NCBI GenBank assembly: GCA_964019135.1
Contig: OZ025260.1
Coordinates: 10,596,254-10,660,253 of the forward strand
DNA length: 64,000 nt
Source: Arenicola marina
Lineage: Eukaryota; Annelida; Polychaeta; Arenicolidae
Reading direction: 5' to 3'
Shown: positions 35,909 through 47,215 of the stretch, piece by piece
Layout: each line of letters starts with the position of its first letter
Numbering within the stretch: the stretch's first letter is position 1
Made by a program: the position numbers and the translations under genes
The notes under the pieces: model-generated
Database searches by the model: none
Told to the model about the DNA's origin: nothing
The model's input: the letters and a program-made list of their open reading frames with translations, nothing else

Positions 35909-37176
35909 ACCCTGGTGTAGTGGTTAGCGGGGCCTCCCTGGTGTAGTGGTTAGGGGGCCTCCCTGGTGTAGTGGTTAGCGGGGGCCTCCCTGGTGTAGTG
36001 GTTAGCGGGGGCCTCCCTGGTGTAGTGGTTAGCGGGGCCTCCCTGGTGTAGTGGTTAGGGGGCCTCCCTGGTGTAGTGGTTAGCGGGGGCCTCCCTGGTG
36101 TAGTGGTTAGCGGGGCCTCCCTGGTGTAGTGGTTAGGGGGCCTCCCTGGTGTAGTGGTTAGCGGGGCCTTCTATGGTGTAGTGGTTAGCGGGGGCCTTTC
36201 TGATGTAGTGGTTAGCGGGGGCCTCCCTGGTGTAGTGGTTAGCGGGGGCCTCCCTGGTGTAGTGGTTAGCGGGGGCCTCCCTGGTGTAGTGGTTAGCGGG
36301 GCCTCCCTGGTGTAGTGGTTAGCGGGGGCCTCCCTGGTGTAGTGGTTAGCGGGGGCCTCCCTGGTGTAGTGGTTAGCGGGGCCTCCCTGGTGTAGTGGTT
36401 AGCGGGGGCCTCCCTGGTGTAGTGGTTAGCGGGGCCTCCCTGGTGTAGTGGTTAGCGGGGGCCTCCCTGATGTAGTGGTTAGCGGGGGCCTCCCTGGTGT
36501 AGTGGTTAGCGGGGGCCTCCCTGGTGTAGTGGTTAGCGGGGCCTTCTATGGTGTAGTGGTTAGCGGGGGCCTCCCTGGTGTAGTGGTTAGCGGGGGCCTC
36601 CCTGGTGTAGTGGTTAGCGGGGGCCTCCCTGGCGTAGTGGTTAGCGGGGGCCTCCCTGGTGTAGTGGTTAGCGGGGGCCTCCCTGATGTAGTGGTTAGCG
36701 GGGGCCTCCCTGGTGTAGTGGTTAGCGGGGGCCTCCCTGGTGTAGTGGTTAGCGGGGGCCTCCCTGGTGTAGTGGTTAGCGGGGGCCTCCCTGATGTAGT
36801 GGTTAGCGGGGGCCTACCTGTTGTAGTGGTTAGCGGGGCCTTCTCTGGTGTAGTGGTTAGCGGGGGCCTCCCTGGTGTAGTGGTTAGCGGGGGCCTCCCT
36901 GGTGTAGTGGTTAGCGGGGGCCTCCCTGGTGTAGTGGTTAGCGGGGGCCTCCCTGGTGTAGTGGTTAGCGGGGGCCTCCCTGGTGTAGTGGTTAGCGGGG
37001 GCCTCCGTGATGTAATGGTTAGCGGGGGCCTCCCTGGTGTAGTGGTTAGCGGGTCCTCCCTGGTGTAGCGGTTAGCGGGGGCCTCCCTGGTGTAGTGGTT
37101 AGCGGGGGCCTCCATGGTGTAGTGGTTAGCGGGGGCCTCTTTGGTGTAGTGGTTAGCGGGTGCCTTTCTTTTGTAG
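35909..37176 (+). repeat. 27-bp minisatellite of a tRNA-like A box, about 47 copies
   Basis: The unit is ccctggtgtagtggttagcg plus gggggcct, 25-27 bp. TGGTGTAGTGG fits the Pol III A-box consensus TRGYNNARNNG, and the unit matches the head of the family-2 SINE at 50.49 kb (cctccctattgtagtgattagcg). No B box is present in the array. Units of 27 bp open frames on both strands (VVVSGGLPG-type and TTTPGRPPL-type repeats), which are not genes. The array lies between two convergent genes. Confidence 0.9.
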
Positions 37177-38017
37177 TGACACCGTGCTGACATGGCACTG
37201 ACATTGGGTAAGATCCAGACTCGGAAATGGGGAAAGCAAGAAAATAACCGAAAATAACAAAATGTTGGCGATGTCCTTACCCGGGCACCGTAGTAATCAT
37301 ATAACACAGTGTTTACTAACATTTATCGATAATATAAAATATCAATGCAAAAACAAAACATCTATAAAAATAGATTTTATTAATCAAATATATTTTTCAC
37401 GCAGCTTCCACATGAGTGAAATACTGCTTACTTATAACTGTTCGGTGGGTCCCGCTCCGCGCGCCTTTTCTCGTACCATATACCTATAGTAATATATGTT
37501 TACTGTACATCTAGAGTATAAAGGATATAACCATTCAATTGTCAATGCGACGCCACAGTGCCGACGCCATGGTGTCTAACCACCCGACTCGCCACTAGTT
37601 TACCTGGTACTTCTGTTCAACACCGGGGGTTTAGCATTGCCCACGTCTGCTGTGTCAAGGTCTAAGCGGAATCCGTATGTTAGGATTAACACACGTCGTA
37701 CATATACATCAGTAGGAACAGCAATGCAAGCTGTTTTACAATGCCTAAGGTTCAGAAAAAGCTTACAGAAAGTTCACGTAATATACTTTGCTGGAGTATA
37801 AGCATTTACATTTGTTATATATCGGCTCGCGATGCACATAATAAATGATAAGAAAAAATAATAACAACTTAAAGTTGTATTCATTTTAATTAAGCTGTAA
37901 AGCTAAGTAAGAGGCACAGGTCAACACAGCGTCAACACATGCTACGGCATACACAAATATCAGAACATTATGCTAATAATTTTAACCCAAGTGACCAGCA
38001 ACATAACTACAGAACAA
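37177..38017. other. 3' flank of the lectin-receptor gene
   Basis: AT-rich, no gene. On the minus strand an ATTAAA (37886-37891) about 130 bases and an AATAAA (near 37375) about 640 bases beyond the stop codon are candidate poly(A) signals of the lectin-receptor gene. Confidence 0.4.
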
Positions 38018-41000
38018 TTATCTCCTGTTGGCGGCGCGTGCCCGTTTATCCTTCGACCTCACTTGTGTGGTGTTTTCTGGGTAAATGTCTTTGACATCTT
38101 TGAGAGTAACTTTATTGTCCATATTGTTCCCGACGAACGCCGCGTTGCCACGTCCCTCTTTATTCGTTGGCGCCGCATCCCGTCGCCGTTTCCGTTTCCG
38201 GCACACGCAGCACGCTGCCATGGCAATGATGGCGAGTAGGAGGACCCCAGCAATGAGGCAGGCAATCACTGTAACCATCGGAAACGTCTTGTACCGCATC
38301 CTCCCTACGTTGAAATGTATATTCCGGCCGATGTGGACCTGTAACAGATGAAGCCTTTTTTCAACTGGGCCAAAGAACATGAAGGAGCGATGAAGGATGA
38401 ATGAATGGAACACGCCCCAGATTAGGTGCACGGGCCAGATTAAAGCCCTAGTTGGTCCGCCCTTTTACTTTTTGATGCTACGATGACGCTTCACCTGTCA
38501 GCATAGCGCCGCCACGCAGCGTATAGCAATTAAGATGACTCCAATGTTATGTGTTAAAACAGCAAAACAGAATCCGCTTAACCCACCTTATACACCATAC
38601 TCTTAAATAATTTATCTTTGATTTTATCACGATCAAAGTCTTTCTGATGTAAATATAGATGTTCCTCTCACTATGACTTGCAGGTCTCCGTTCTTGTCGC
38701 CTGACCGCGGGGCGGGTTCCTGTTTGGGAGGTCGGTGGCTAAGAGTGGAGCGCGTCACCCGAAGGGTTTCTGCATGTCCTTGACCAATGTCAATAACGTA
38801 GTCAGATTGGCCGATGTTCACATCAAGATTTTCGCCCTGTGCAAAGCATGGATATCGTTTTTACAATTGCCCACATCTGGCTATTAATAGTAATACTAAC
38901 GCACTAATGTTTCATGCCAGTGAAAACATAAATATGTTCGGATAATAAGATTTACCATCTAGCGTTGATAGATCACCACGCTATGTGAGTTGTTGCTGTA
39001 AGATTATGAGACGGGTCTAAGGTGATTTCCGAGTCTGTAGTGTTGTTTAGCATGCATTATATACGATCATCATTTACGAGAGACGAAGCGTTTGCCGAAA
39101 ATCGATGCGGCTTTTTTTAGTGTGGAATGCCAAACCACACACTCATATTAACGGGAGCACGCCTACCTGGTTACGCGATGAAAACTTAAAGACCTTATAA
39201 CGATCAAATCCGAACCACATCCTGCCGTCAGTGGCTTACCTTCATGTTCATGACATCCCTGTCCGCCGGGTCGTACTCAATGACGTCATCAAATGGATAT
39301 ACAATGGGCGAGGCCACGACCACGTTCAGCGTTCCGTTCTGGCGTAAGGCGGAGACATCACTGAGGTTTCCGAAGCCGTTGTCGTGCTGCAGGTCAAGCC
39401 CAACGTAGAACCGCAGAAAGGGGTTTGCGAGTGTCGCCTGGCGCCGTCGACGGCTGGGGATCGGCCCCCCGGTAGCCCCGGTCGGCCCCCCGGTAGCCCC
39501 GGTCGGCAACCCAGTAGCCCCGGTCGGCCCCTCGGTACCCTCGGGCCTTCCTGTCGGGATCCGCTCCCGAGAGAGCAGGATTTCTGTAACTTCTCGACTG
39601 AGGTTCATGGCAGGCGTGAAGCAGACCATCAGGGTCGGGTCACGGACGTCACATTCCTAGCGAAACATTCCATCACTGTTGTAAACTGTGCGTATGGCAT
39701 GAATCCTTGACGCACTTATACCCCGTACTGTGAGCAATACGATACAAAATACCCAGGATTACGGTACAATAAACTCAGGATTACGGTGAAATATATCCAG
39801 CTATTTGAATTTAAGATTAAGATTAAGCTAGGTACAGAACCCGTTGTGGGTCTCTGATCAAAGAAAACAAATACTTAAAGCTGGTAATGTACGATGCAAT
39901 ATCACTTTTAACATTTGGAATGTTACTGCCTATGCTCGTCGTCTTAATTTTAAGGTACCCATGTCCTACTTTATTCTGACGACAATGTATAAAATGAAGC
40001 CCTAACAACATGCCAGTGAATTTAGCCCAACAGAGGACACACACCCCGTAGAAGACCTCTCGCTGCTGGGCCTGTGGTGTCCTCAGCACCATGGTAATAA
40101 CCATCCTAGGTGTAGGCACTGTGTCCAGGTAACGTCCCATCACTGTCTGCGAGATGCCGCCCCTGTCAACGCAACATCACGCATGAAGATCACCAAAAGT
40201 AATGCTCCCCCCTCCCCTCAACCTATACCCTCATATTATTATATTACCAGTGGCCAGATATCGCCTCGGTCGACACAAAAAGTTCATTGTTAAAAGCAAT
40301 GACGCCCCATCACATCCCCAAAAGGGACGTCTTTAGGTGTATTTAATTTCCTGTTAATTCATAGATATTTCACCGAAACCAGCTCAGGTGAATGCATGAG
40401 GTTAGTTTCATTTTTGTCCGTCGACCAAATGCTGCAAATATCAATATAATTTAATGATTATTTTTCATATAAATATTTTAATAAGAAGAATTATTGCTAT
40501 TACTATGACGGTGTCGACAGAAATGGGGCGCCACCTGAACAAACCAACGATAAAATATGCCAAACATAGCGCCATCTGGCGAATACTTGGCGTACGTACT
40601 GAGTGATGGTTCGCAGCGGAAAGACTTTCGCGATGTCGACCTTGACGAAAGTGAAGTTGAGGCCAGTCTCCAGACTTCTTGCCGTGTCATACTGTATAAT
40701 GATAGGGTATGCGGCACCAGCCAGTCTGCTGCTGACCTTCGGGATCTGCACCTTCAGGTGCGTGGCATTCCTGCGACCAGACATTGATTGGTAGGCATAT
40801 AGGGCATAATTACAGGACTGATCAAGGGACTATAGACCGCATATCTATTGTGATCAAATCAGTTTCAGTGATATAAATGTTCTCTAATTATAGTTAAGAT
40901 ATTAGCGTTTGCGGCAGTATATCATCAACGGGTTTGTGGAGTTCAGTCACGTGACGATCCACCGCAACGCCACATGACTCCTCACTCTCGTCGAAACGGG

Positions 41001-43936
41001 GGCTTATATATAGTCCGGGTAACTGACGGTTTACTTTAAACTTACATACAAGCCGATCTGTCTACAAGAGACCCCACAAGGTAGCACCACTTCACTAATC
41101 GAGAACCTTAGTTGGGATCTCAGAAAAACTAAGCTGGTACAAGTATACAAGCGAAGTTGGGGCCGCGGAAGCAGGGCCCGTAAGTTCGAACGGCGGGGGC
41201 CAAATATTTCGCCCCGCTCCATGCTAATGTCCTATTATAGGGCAAAATATTTTGCCCCTGGCGTTTCGAACTTACGGGCCCAGGCTACAGAAAGCTATGC
41301 CGTGTGTGTGACGTATGAGTTATTCGAATGCGTTTGATCAGTTTGGGGCTGAGCAAACCAGCAAGCCGATATAACTACGAGACCCATGGGAGAATTATCG
41401 TAATGCCACGGGATATATTGGTCGAGCCCAAATATTCCACAAGCCTATTCCACACGAACTTTACCGGCGTTGTCATACTTATATCTTGAGGCCAAACTAA
41501 CATCTATAGCGGGGCGTTGAATGTGTATCTAAATGGGTGTATCAAAAAAGCTCTCACCTCTCCAGAACGATGGTGCTGACCTTCGGGCCAATGAAGACTT
41601 GCAGGGCTCTGGTGGAATTCAGCCCCGGGTGGGTCAAGGTCATATTGATGGTGGCGTTCACAGCGCCATACAGCGGGCTGGCGACGAACGATTCTCTGAC
41701 CCGAGATATACCTATGAGTGATGCAACGTCATGCAACATAGTGGAATCAGTTATACTCGGTGTATGTATCCCAGTGCGGAATAATGCTGTTTATTATGGT
41801 GGGAGGGCACCGGACGATTATGACATACATCAAATATGGAGTTGGTTTAAAAATTAAACATCATTTCTTTTCTGTTCGTCTGCCATTAAACAGGGCCACC
41901 TCTAACGAACACGTATATACGCATATAGACCCTACGTTACATCAACAACAAACTAAAGCAAATAAAATACGAAATTAAACATATACGTAACTAAAGTAAA
42001 CAGTGTTACTCTCAGTGAAAACGAGTGAAAAGGAAATTGAAACATTTTGGATGCCACAATCAAGTCGTGTATAAAACAAAAATAGCATTTCTTTGTCGGG
42101 GAATGACAGGTCGGGTGACCCATAAGTGGGGGGGGGGGTTTCCCAAATAGTGAGCGAGCACGGAGAAATATGAAACACAGCAAATGTGCTAAAGTTCCGC
42201 GTGGGATGTTTTCCCCACAAGCTTAAATGCCGTGCTAATGCAATGACCCGCCACTGCCTTTATTATATACGTAGACAAAGAAAGGCTGCCTGCCCCTCTC
42301 CGCCCCCCCCCACCCCACCCAACCCCCCTCCCAATTCCTCCTCCTGTCCGATTCCAAACAAATTCTTTACCGTGTACAACCTACAGACGACTGATGACGT
42401 GACTGACCTCGCTGGCATTTGTATTCCAGTCTGACGGCGTCGACGATGTCGCTAAAGATGCTGCCTGGACACCGCAGGTTGAAGCCCACATCGACCACGA
42501 CTCCATGCTCACATGTCTGTCGCCCGTTGCACTTCGTCTGGATCTGCTTAAAATAGTCCGGGTTTTCCCTGGTGGCCGACTGTTCGCATGTGTTCCTCCC
42601 GCTAGTGTCTATATACCAAACGTCGGTCACGAGAATGACGTGACCATTGGGGCAGAATACGCCCCGGAAGAAACCTGCACGTTCCCTGACTTGGCGATCT
42701 GCGCAATATAAAACAAGGCATATAATAATATGTATATATATAGATATAATATGCAATTGGTGCAAAACTAGAAATATGAGGCATTATTGGAGCAGGAAGT
42801 TACAATGAGGCCGGCTGGCTATGCCAGCTATTTGTATAAGAGCGGTTGTGCCTTAACCCCCCCCCCCCACACACACACACCCTTAAACTTATCCAACATA
42901 ACAAGTCATGATGGAAAGTACTGTAAAACTTGAGTGGCCTCGCACGCTCTGCCGGTCTTTTGCCCATCCATCCATACGGAGTACTCTATGCTCAAGAACT
43001 GAATGAGAAACGGAAATAGAAGGATGCGCGTGCGTACAAACCTACTCTTTGGAAACCTCAATGTCGTGCCTATTGAATATAATGGCTGAATACTCCATGC
43101 TTCTAATTATATTCAAACTTAATTACAATAGGACTCAAATGTTCTTTCGTTATTTCACGTAACAGTTTACTTCACATGTGTCTGTGTAGTCTGTATAACA
43201 TGAGAGGCGCTGGGTGGTCTTTACTTATGTAATCTGTGTAACATGAGAGCCGATGGATGTACATCTGAGTAATCTGTACAACAGGACAACCTCTGTATGC
43301 TGTAAACCTATGCTAATGCAATTTTGACTGATGTGTGAACAATAAACGATTTCACATAGAATATCTAACTTAAGTGACGAAAGAACCATCATGAGAATGC
43401 AAGATATAGACTGGGTAGAGTTTGCTCGATATACCACTTATCTTGATATGGGTACACCCCTAACCAGTAGAATCTATAACCAGTACCGTCTACCACCACC
43501 TCCACCATACCACCACCATCACTACGACCACCAACACCACCTTCTACACTCTCACACAGACACAGCAATATGAGTATGTGCGGGGGGGGGGGGGGATGAC
43601 GGTGGATAGCAAGAGACTGACCGACACATACACAGACAGGGAGAGAACCAAAGCCATGGAGAAATAGAAAGGTAAATCGCTTTAAAATCTGTGCATCGCG
43701 AACTATTTCTATCAAACAGCTTCGCAGTAGAAACTTAGCCGACGATATAACTTGCAGTTTGACACGCTGTCCCACAACAATTTCCGCAGTGTGTAACAAT
43801 GTCACTATACCAGTGTATATAATATATGCATCCTAGATCGCTCACCTGGTTGGCACTGACCAAGACACCATAACATAGTCCAGCACAAGAGAGAGAGACC
43901 GATATTCCGTCCCCGGTGGGGCATGTTGGTCGGCAT
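38018..43936 (-). CDS. SUEL-lectin / IPT-like single-pass membrane receptor
   Basis: Eight exons, in transcript order: 43936-43846, 42698-42408, 41711-41558, 40770-40596, 40146-40045, 39656-39240, 38836-38672, 38338-38018 (stop included). Phases 1,1,2,0,0,0,0 are consistent and give 571 residues. Residues 1-30 are a signal peptide (LSLLCWTMLWCLGQC). Residues 40-125 are a galactose-binding SUEL-type lectin domain (CPNGHVILVTDV ... CNGRQTC ... KC). Residues about 128-485 are beta-rich, N-glycosylated segments; the last (CDVRDPTLMVCFTP ... IEYDPADRDVMNMKGENLD ... VHIG) has the layout of plexin/MET IPT domains. Between them lie a 21-bp-encoded PTGATG repeat and an RRRR site (340-343). TM is 486-510, followed by a 60-residue basic tail with no kinase or GAP domain. 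The likely role is carbohydrate or ligand binding at the cell surface; the partner is unknown. Exon 4 and 5 ends depend on choosing the second of two nested GTACG donors. Confidence 0.75.
39460..39535 (-). repeat. In-frame 21-bp coding repeat (PTGATG)
   Basis: Three to four imperfect 21-bp units inside exon 6 of the lectin receptor, coding for GPTGATG / LPTGATG / GPTGATG. It is in frame and stops just before the RRRR site, so it lengthens a linker in front of a possible furin cut. The Gly spacing is not a strict collagen G-X-Y series. Confidence 0.8.
41174..41281. mobile_element. 108-bp fold-back element in intron 3 of the lectin receptor
   Basis: The two halves are inverted repeats: GGGCCCGTAAGTTCGAA at the left end is perfectly complementary to the right end, and similarity continues for about 40 bases with mismatches, leaving a loop of about 25 bases. 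A decayed relative lies near 17670-17775 (shared 'ATATTTCGCCC' and 'AATGTCCTATT' words). Non-coding. Confidence 0.75.
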
Positions 43937-44840
43937 GACGTCGTCCTGTCAGCTCAGTGTGTGTCTTCCTCAACATGTAACCTACATGTATGTAATAAAC
44001 CGAGCAGGCGATGTAACGGTGTCACGCTCGCTGGGTCTGACGGCGGTTGGTACTGGCATTGGGCGCACCACACTGGCCGGAGCCTCGCGCTAACTCACCC
44101 GTAACTGGGCCGTTTTAATCAGCCGCCCACTCGTTTTATATTATATCGTTTAACACGACAAATCGCGCGGGTGTACGTCTGATCGTAACCCAGGCCACTT
44201 TAGCCTCAGTGACGGGTAACGCGAGGACTGTGTATGAGGTATACAGCGGCACTGACACTACTTACTAAAGTACGAAGTGTGCATAGCGAATGGGGGCAGG
44301 GGGGGGGGATGAGGGGGGGGGGTGGGGGGGGGGGTAGAGGACCTCAGCGCGGGGAATATACGGCATATAGGTCCTATCTGGTGACTGATTCCCCGTCAAG
44401 TTAGTTGCAAAACGCAAATATGATTCCTAGCGTTGGCGATGGGGAGTGGGCGGGAGCGGGTAGCTGGCGCGGTAGGGGACAGGCGTTTGGGTGGCTGCCG
44501 GTGGGTAGTGGAGAGTGTGTATGGGGGCGGGGGGGTGGGTGGTGGCGAGCCAATGCTGACCGAAGCAACCACGTTTTTTTTGTGCCTGAGGGCTGGGCGT
44601 GTGTGGGTAGTGGGAGGGCAGTGGTCAGTGGGCGGCGAGGAGGTGGGTGGGTGGGTGTGGGGGAGGGGGGGGGGGTATCGTTGCCTGGAACATATAGTGC
44701 AGTGACCTGCGCCTGTTTGTGGGCCGGGGAGTACAACAAAAAGCGAGCCACACCGCATGAGACATAAACGATTGCGGGAGATGGGAATGGAAGGATAGGA
44801 GACATTGACATTGGAGAGAGGGACCCAGACAACTCACTTA
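43460..44840. other. Simple-sequence and G-rich flank 5' of the lectin receptor
   Basis: CAC-type microsatellite (43.49-43.56 kb, inside intron 1), then poly-G tracts near 43580, 44300 and 44520-44680. Upstream of the start codon (43936) no TATA box is clear. The open frames between 44396 and 44840 on both strands are Gly/Trp- or Pro/Thr-rich products of the G-rich sequence and are not considered genes. Confidence 0.5.
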
Positions 44841-45320
44841 GGCCTATAGTATAGTAGTTCAGTAACCGGCTTCTCTCTGTACCCCCCCCCCCCCCCCCTC
44901 TTGATGGGGATGGGTGTGGAGGTACAGGGGTATTTCTGTTCCTCAGGAATAGGCTTTCAACTTCACCAGGGATTGGGAAAGAGGACAGTATTCTTCGTGA
45001 ACTAGTGATTGGATATTAGCGCACCGTCGTGATCACGGAAGTCTATTAATCGTGAACTGGGAATTTTAATATTAAAGAACAGCGTGCACCGGGAAATCGC
45101 CAATTAATATCATGTATCCGCCCTTAATGAATTCCTTGGTGTGCGGAGAATTCTCCTTTTAATTAATCGCGACCGTCCTTGGAATAAAACCATATATTTT
45201 TCGTAATCAGGGAATGATACAATATTAATATGCGAATGGTTTGATTTAGATATATATGTGACATTATGTGACATTAAGCGTATTAAATTGTCTCCATCGA
45301 TGACACGGGTTACGGCCGCC

Positions 45321-45594
45321 GAGAGGCCGGCGCGATAGCTCAGTGGGCTAGAGCGCTCGCATTGAGTGCTCTGGTCACCTGAGTGCCTAACGCACGTGGG
45401 TCGGTGGTTCGAGCCCTGCTGTGGCCATGTCTGTGTGGTCGCAGGATAAAGATCCCATGTCTTTCTTCGTATAGGGTAGGGGGTTACCCCCAGGGACATG
45501 GCTCCACTCTTCCTTCCTTCTCCCATTGACGCGATATGACCAAACGTGGTGAAAGCGTCCTGAATAACCAACCAACCAACCAAGGGCCGCCAAT
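45321..45594 (+). mobile_element. tRNA-derived SINE (family 1), full-length-looking copy
   Basis: The head carries an A box (TAGCTCAGTGGGCTAGAGCG) and, about 70 bases on, a B box (GGTTCGAGCCC); the body has 'GTCGCAGGATAAAGATCCCA' and 'ATTGACGCGATATGACC', and the tail is (AACC)n. The word ggccgcc lies on both sides (45314-45320 and 45595-45601). Both Pol III boxes match consensus, so it could be transcribable. The minus-strand frames through it are not genes. Confidence 0.85.
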
Positions 45595-45783
45595 GCCGGC
45601 TATTTCACAGTGATAGGCCTATGTCACACAGGACATCTAGTAATACCCCAACTCACGAGTGCCATTCACTGACGTCGGTGCGTCGATGAGGGTGCTGAGA
45701 GAGGGGAGGGTAGGTGGGGGGGGGGGGGGCAGGCATCGGGGTAAATAGGAGAGAGTGGTCCTGGGGGTTGTTGTGCCGGGGCG

Positions 45784-46034
45784 GGTCACGAATCCGTTAC
45801 GCTTTTGGCTTTATGCCAAGTAGGCAACGTTAACTGCGATGTTGTCAATAGAATCCTATTTATACCGTCACTTTAACTCGCCCGGGACTTTCCCTCCCAC
45901 CCCCTTGTCTTCAGGGTTTGGTCAAAGCTGGGTAAACACGTGTGTAAACCGGACTTCCTTGGAAATTGGCGTAGCAGAATAGCACACCCCACTGCCTACT
46001 TGGCAGAAGACCAAAAGCGTGACGCATTCGTGAC
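45784..46034. mobile_element. MITE with 42-bp terminal inverted repeats
   Basis: 251 bp. The left end reads GTCACGAATCCGTTACGCTT and continues through TTGGCTTTATGCCAAGTAGG; the right end is its complement with about five mismatches. Non-coding interior. No clear target duplication, so the superfamily is not assigned. Confidence 0.75.
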
Positions 46035-46224
46035 AGGGTTCAAAGAAATATTTTTTTTTACATATCTTCACATATATGAACCAGACTAGATAAAATTCAT
46101 AGCAAAGAAGAACACAGCGAATATATAGAACAGAAAACTAAGGCAACACCCGTTAGATTGCATTGTGTGCATGATATTATCATATATAATAGGGGAACAT
46201 GGGGCAACCCTTACAAAAATGCAT

Positions 46225-47215
46225 GAGTGATATATCATTCATTATCATTCAATATCGTTCATACCTTTCAATTGACCAATGATATATCATTCACTGCCTA
46301 CAAGCGTCAATGATACGTTTGAGTCTGATGAACGATATATCGTTCATTACCTTTCAATTTTGTAATACCTTTCAGTTATCAATGATATGCCATTCATTAC
46401 CTACGCGCATCGATGCTATCTTTGAATCTGATAAACAATATACCATTCAGTATCATTCAATATCATTCATACCTTTCAATTGACCAATGGTATACCATTC
46501 ACTGCCTGCAAGCGTCAATGATACCTTTGAGTCTGATAAACGATACATCATTCATTACATTTCAACATTGTAACATTTGTCCGTCATCAATGGTATACCA
46601 TTCACTACCTATACACATCAATGATAACTTTGAGTTTTACGAACGATATATCATGCATTACCTTTCAATTTTTCAACACTTTCCGTTAGCTTAACATACT
46701 ATTTACTACCTACACGCATCCACGATACGTTTGTATTTTGTGAACGATATATCATTTAATATATTTCAATATCGTAATACCTTTCAGTTATCATGCAATG
46801 ATGTACCAACATCAATGATATATCGTTCATGACGTTTCAATATCGTAATACCTTTCAGTCATCAATGGTATACCATTCATTACCTACCAGCATCAATGAT
46901 ACCTTTGAGTTTTATGAACGATATATGATTCATTGCCTTTTAACTTTGTAATACATTTCAGTTATCAATGTTATACCATTCATAATATTACCTACACGCA
47001 TCAAAGACACCATTGAGTTTTATGAACGATATATCATTCATTACTTTTAACTTTATAATACATTTCAGTTATCAATGTCAGTATATCATACATAATATTA
47101 CCTACACGCATCAATGACACCATTGAGCTTTATGAACGATATATCATTCATTACCGTTCAATATCGTAATACCTTTCAGTTATCAATGATATACCAATCC
47201 TTATCTACACGCCTT
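46225..47215 (+). repeat. About 105-bp AT-rich satellite, about 9 copies
   Basis: Period about 101-111 bases, marked by 'gagtttTatgaacgatatat' at 46317, 46422, 46526, 46629, 46730, 46900, 47010 and 47121. Units are 70-85% similar by eye, so the array is older than those in the transporter gene. Each unit holds several self-complementary words such as atgatatatcat and cgatatatcg. Confidence 0.85.

Noticed and set aside
36448-37322. Repetitive frames on both strands (VVVSGGLPG and TTTPGRPPL)
   Set aside because: Both follow from the 27-bp A-box array; unit-length frames on opposite strands cannot both be genes and neither has other coding signs.
44396-44840. Overlapping frames upstream of the lectin receptor
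   Set aside because: Simple G-rich sequence with no domain or splice support.
45330-45430. Functional tRNA gene
   Set aside because: A and B boxes are present but the cloverleaf does not close well and the body and (AACC)n tail show that it is a SINE.
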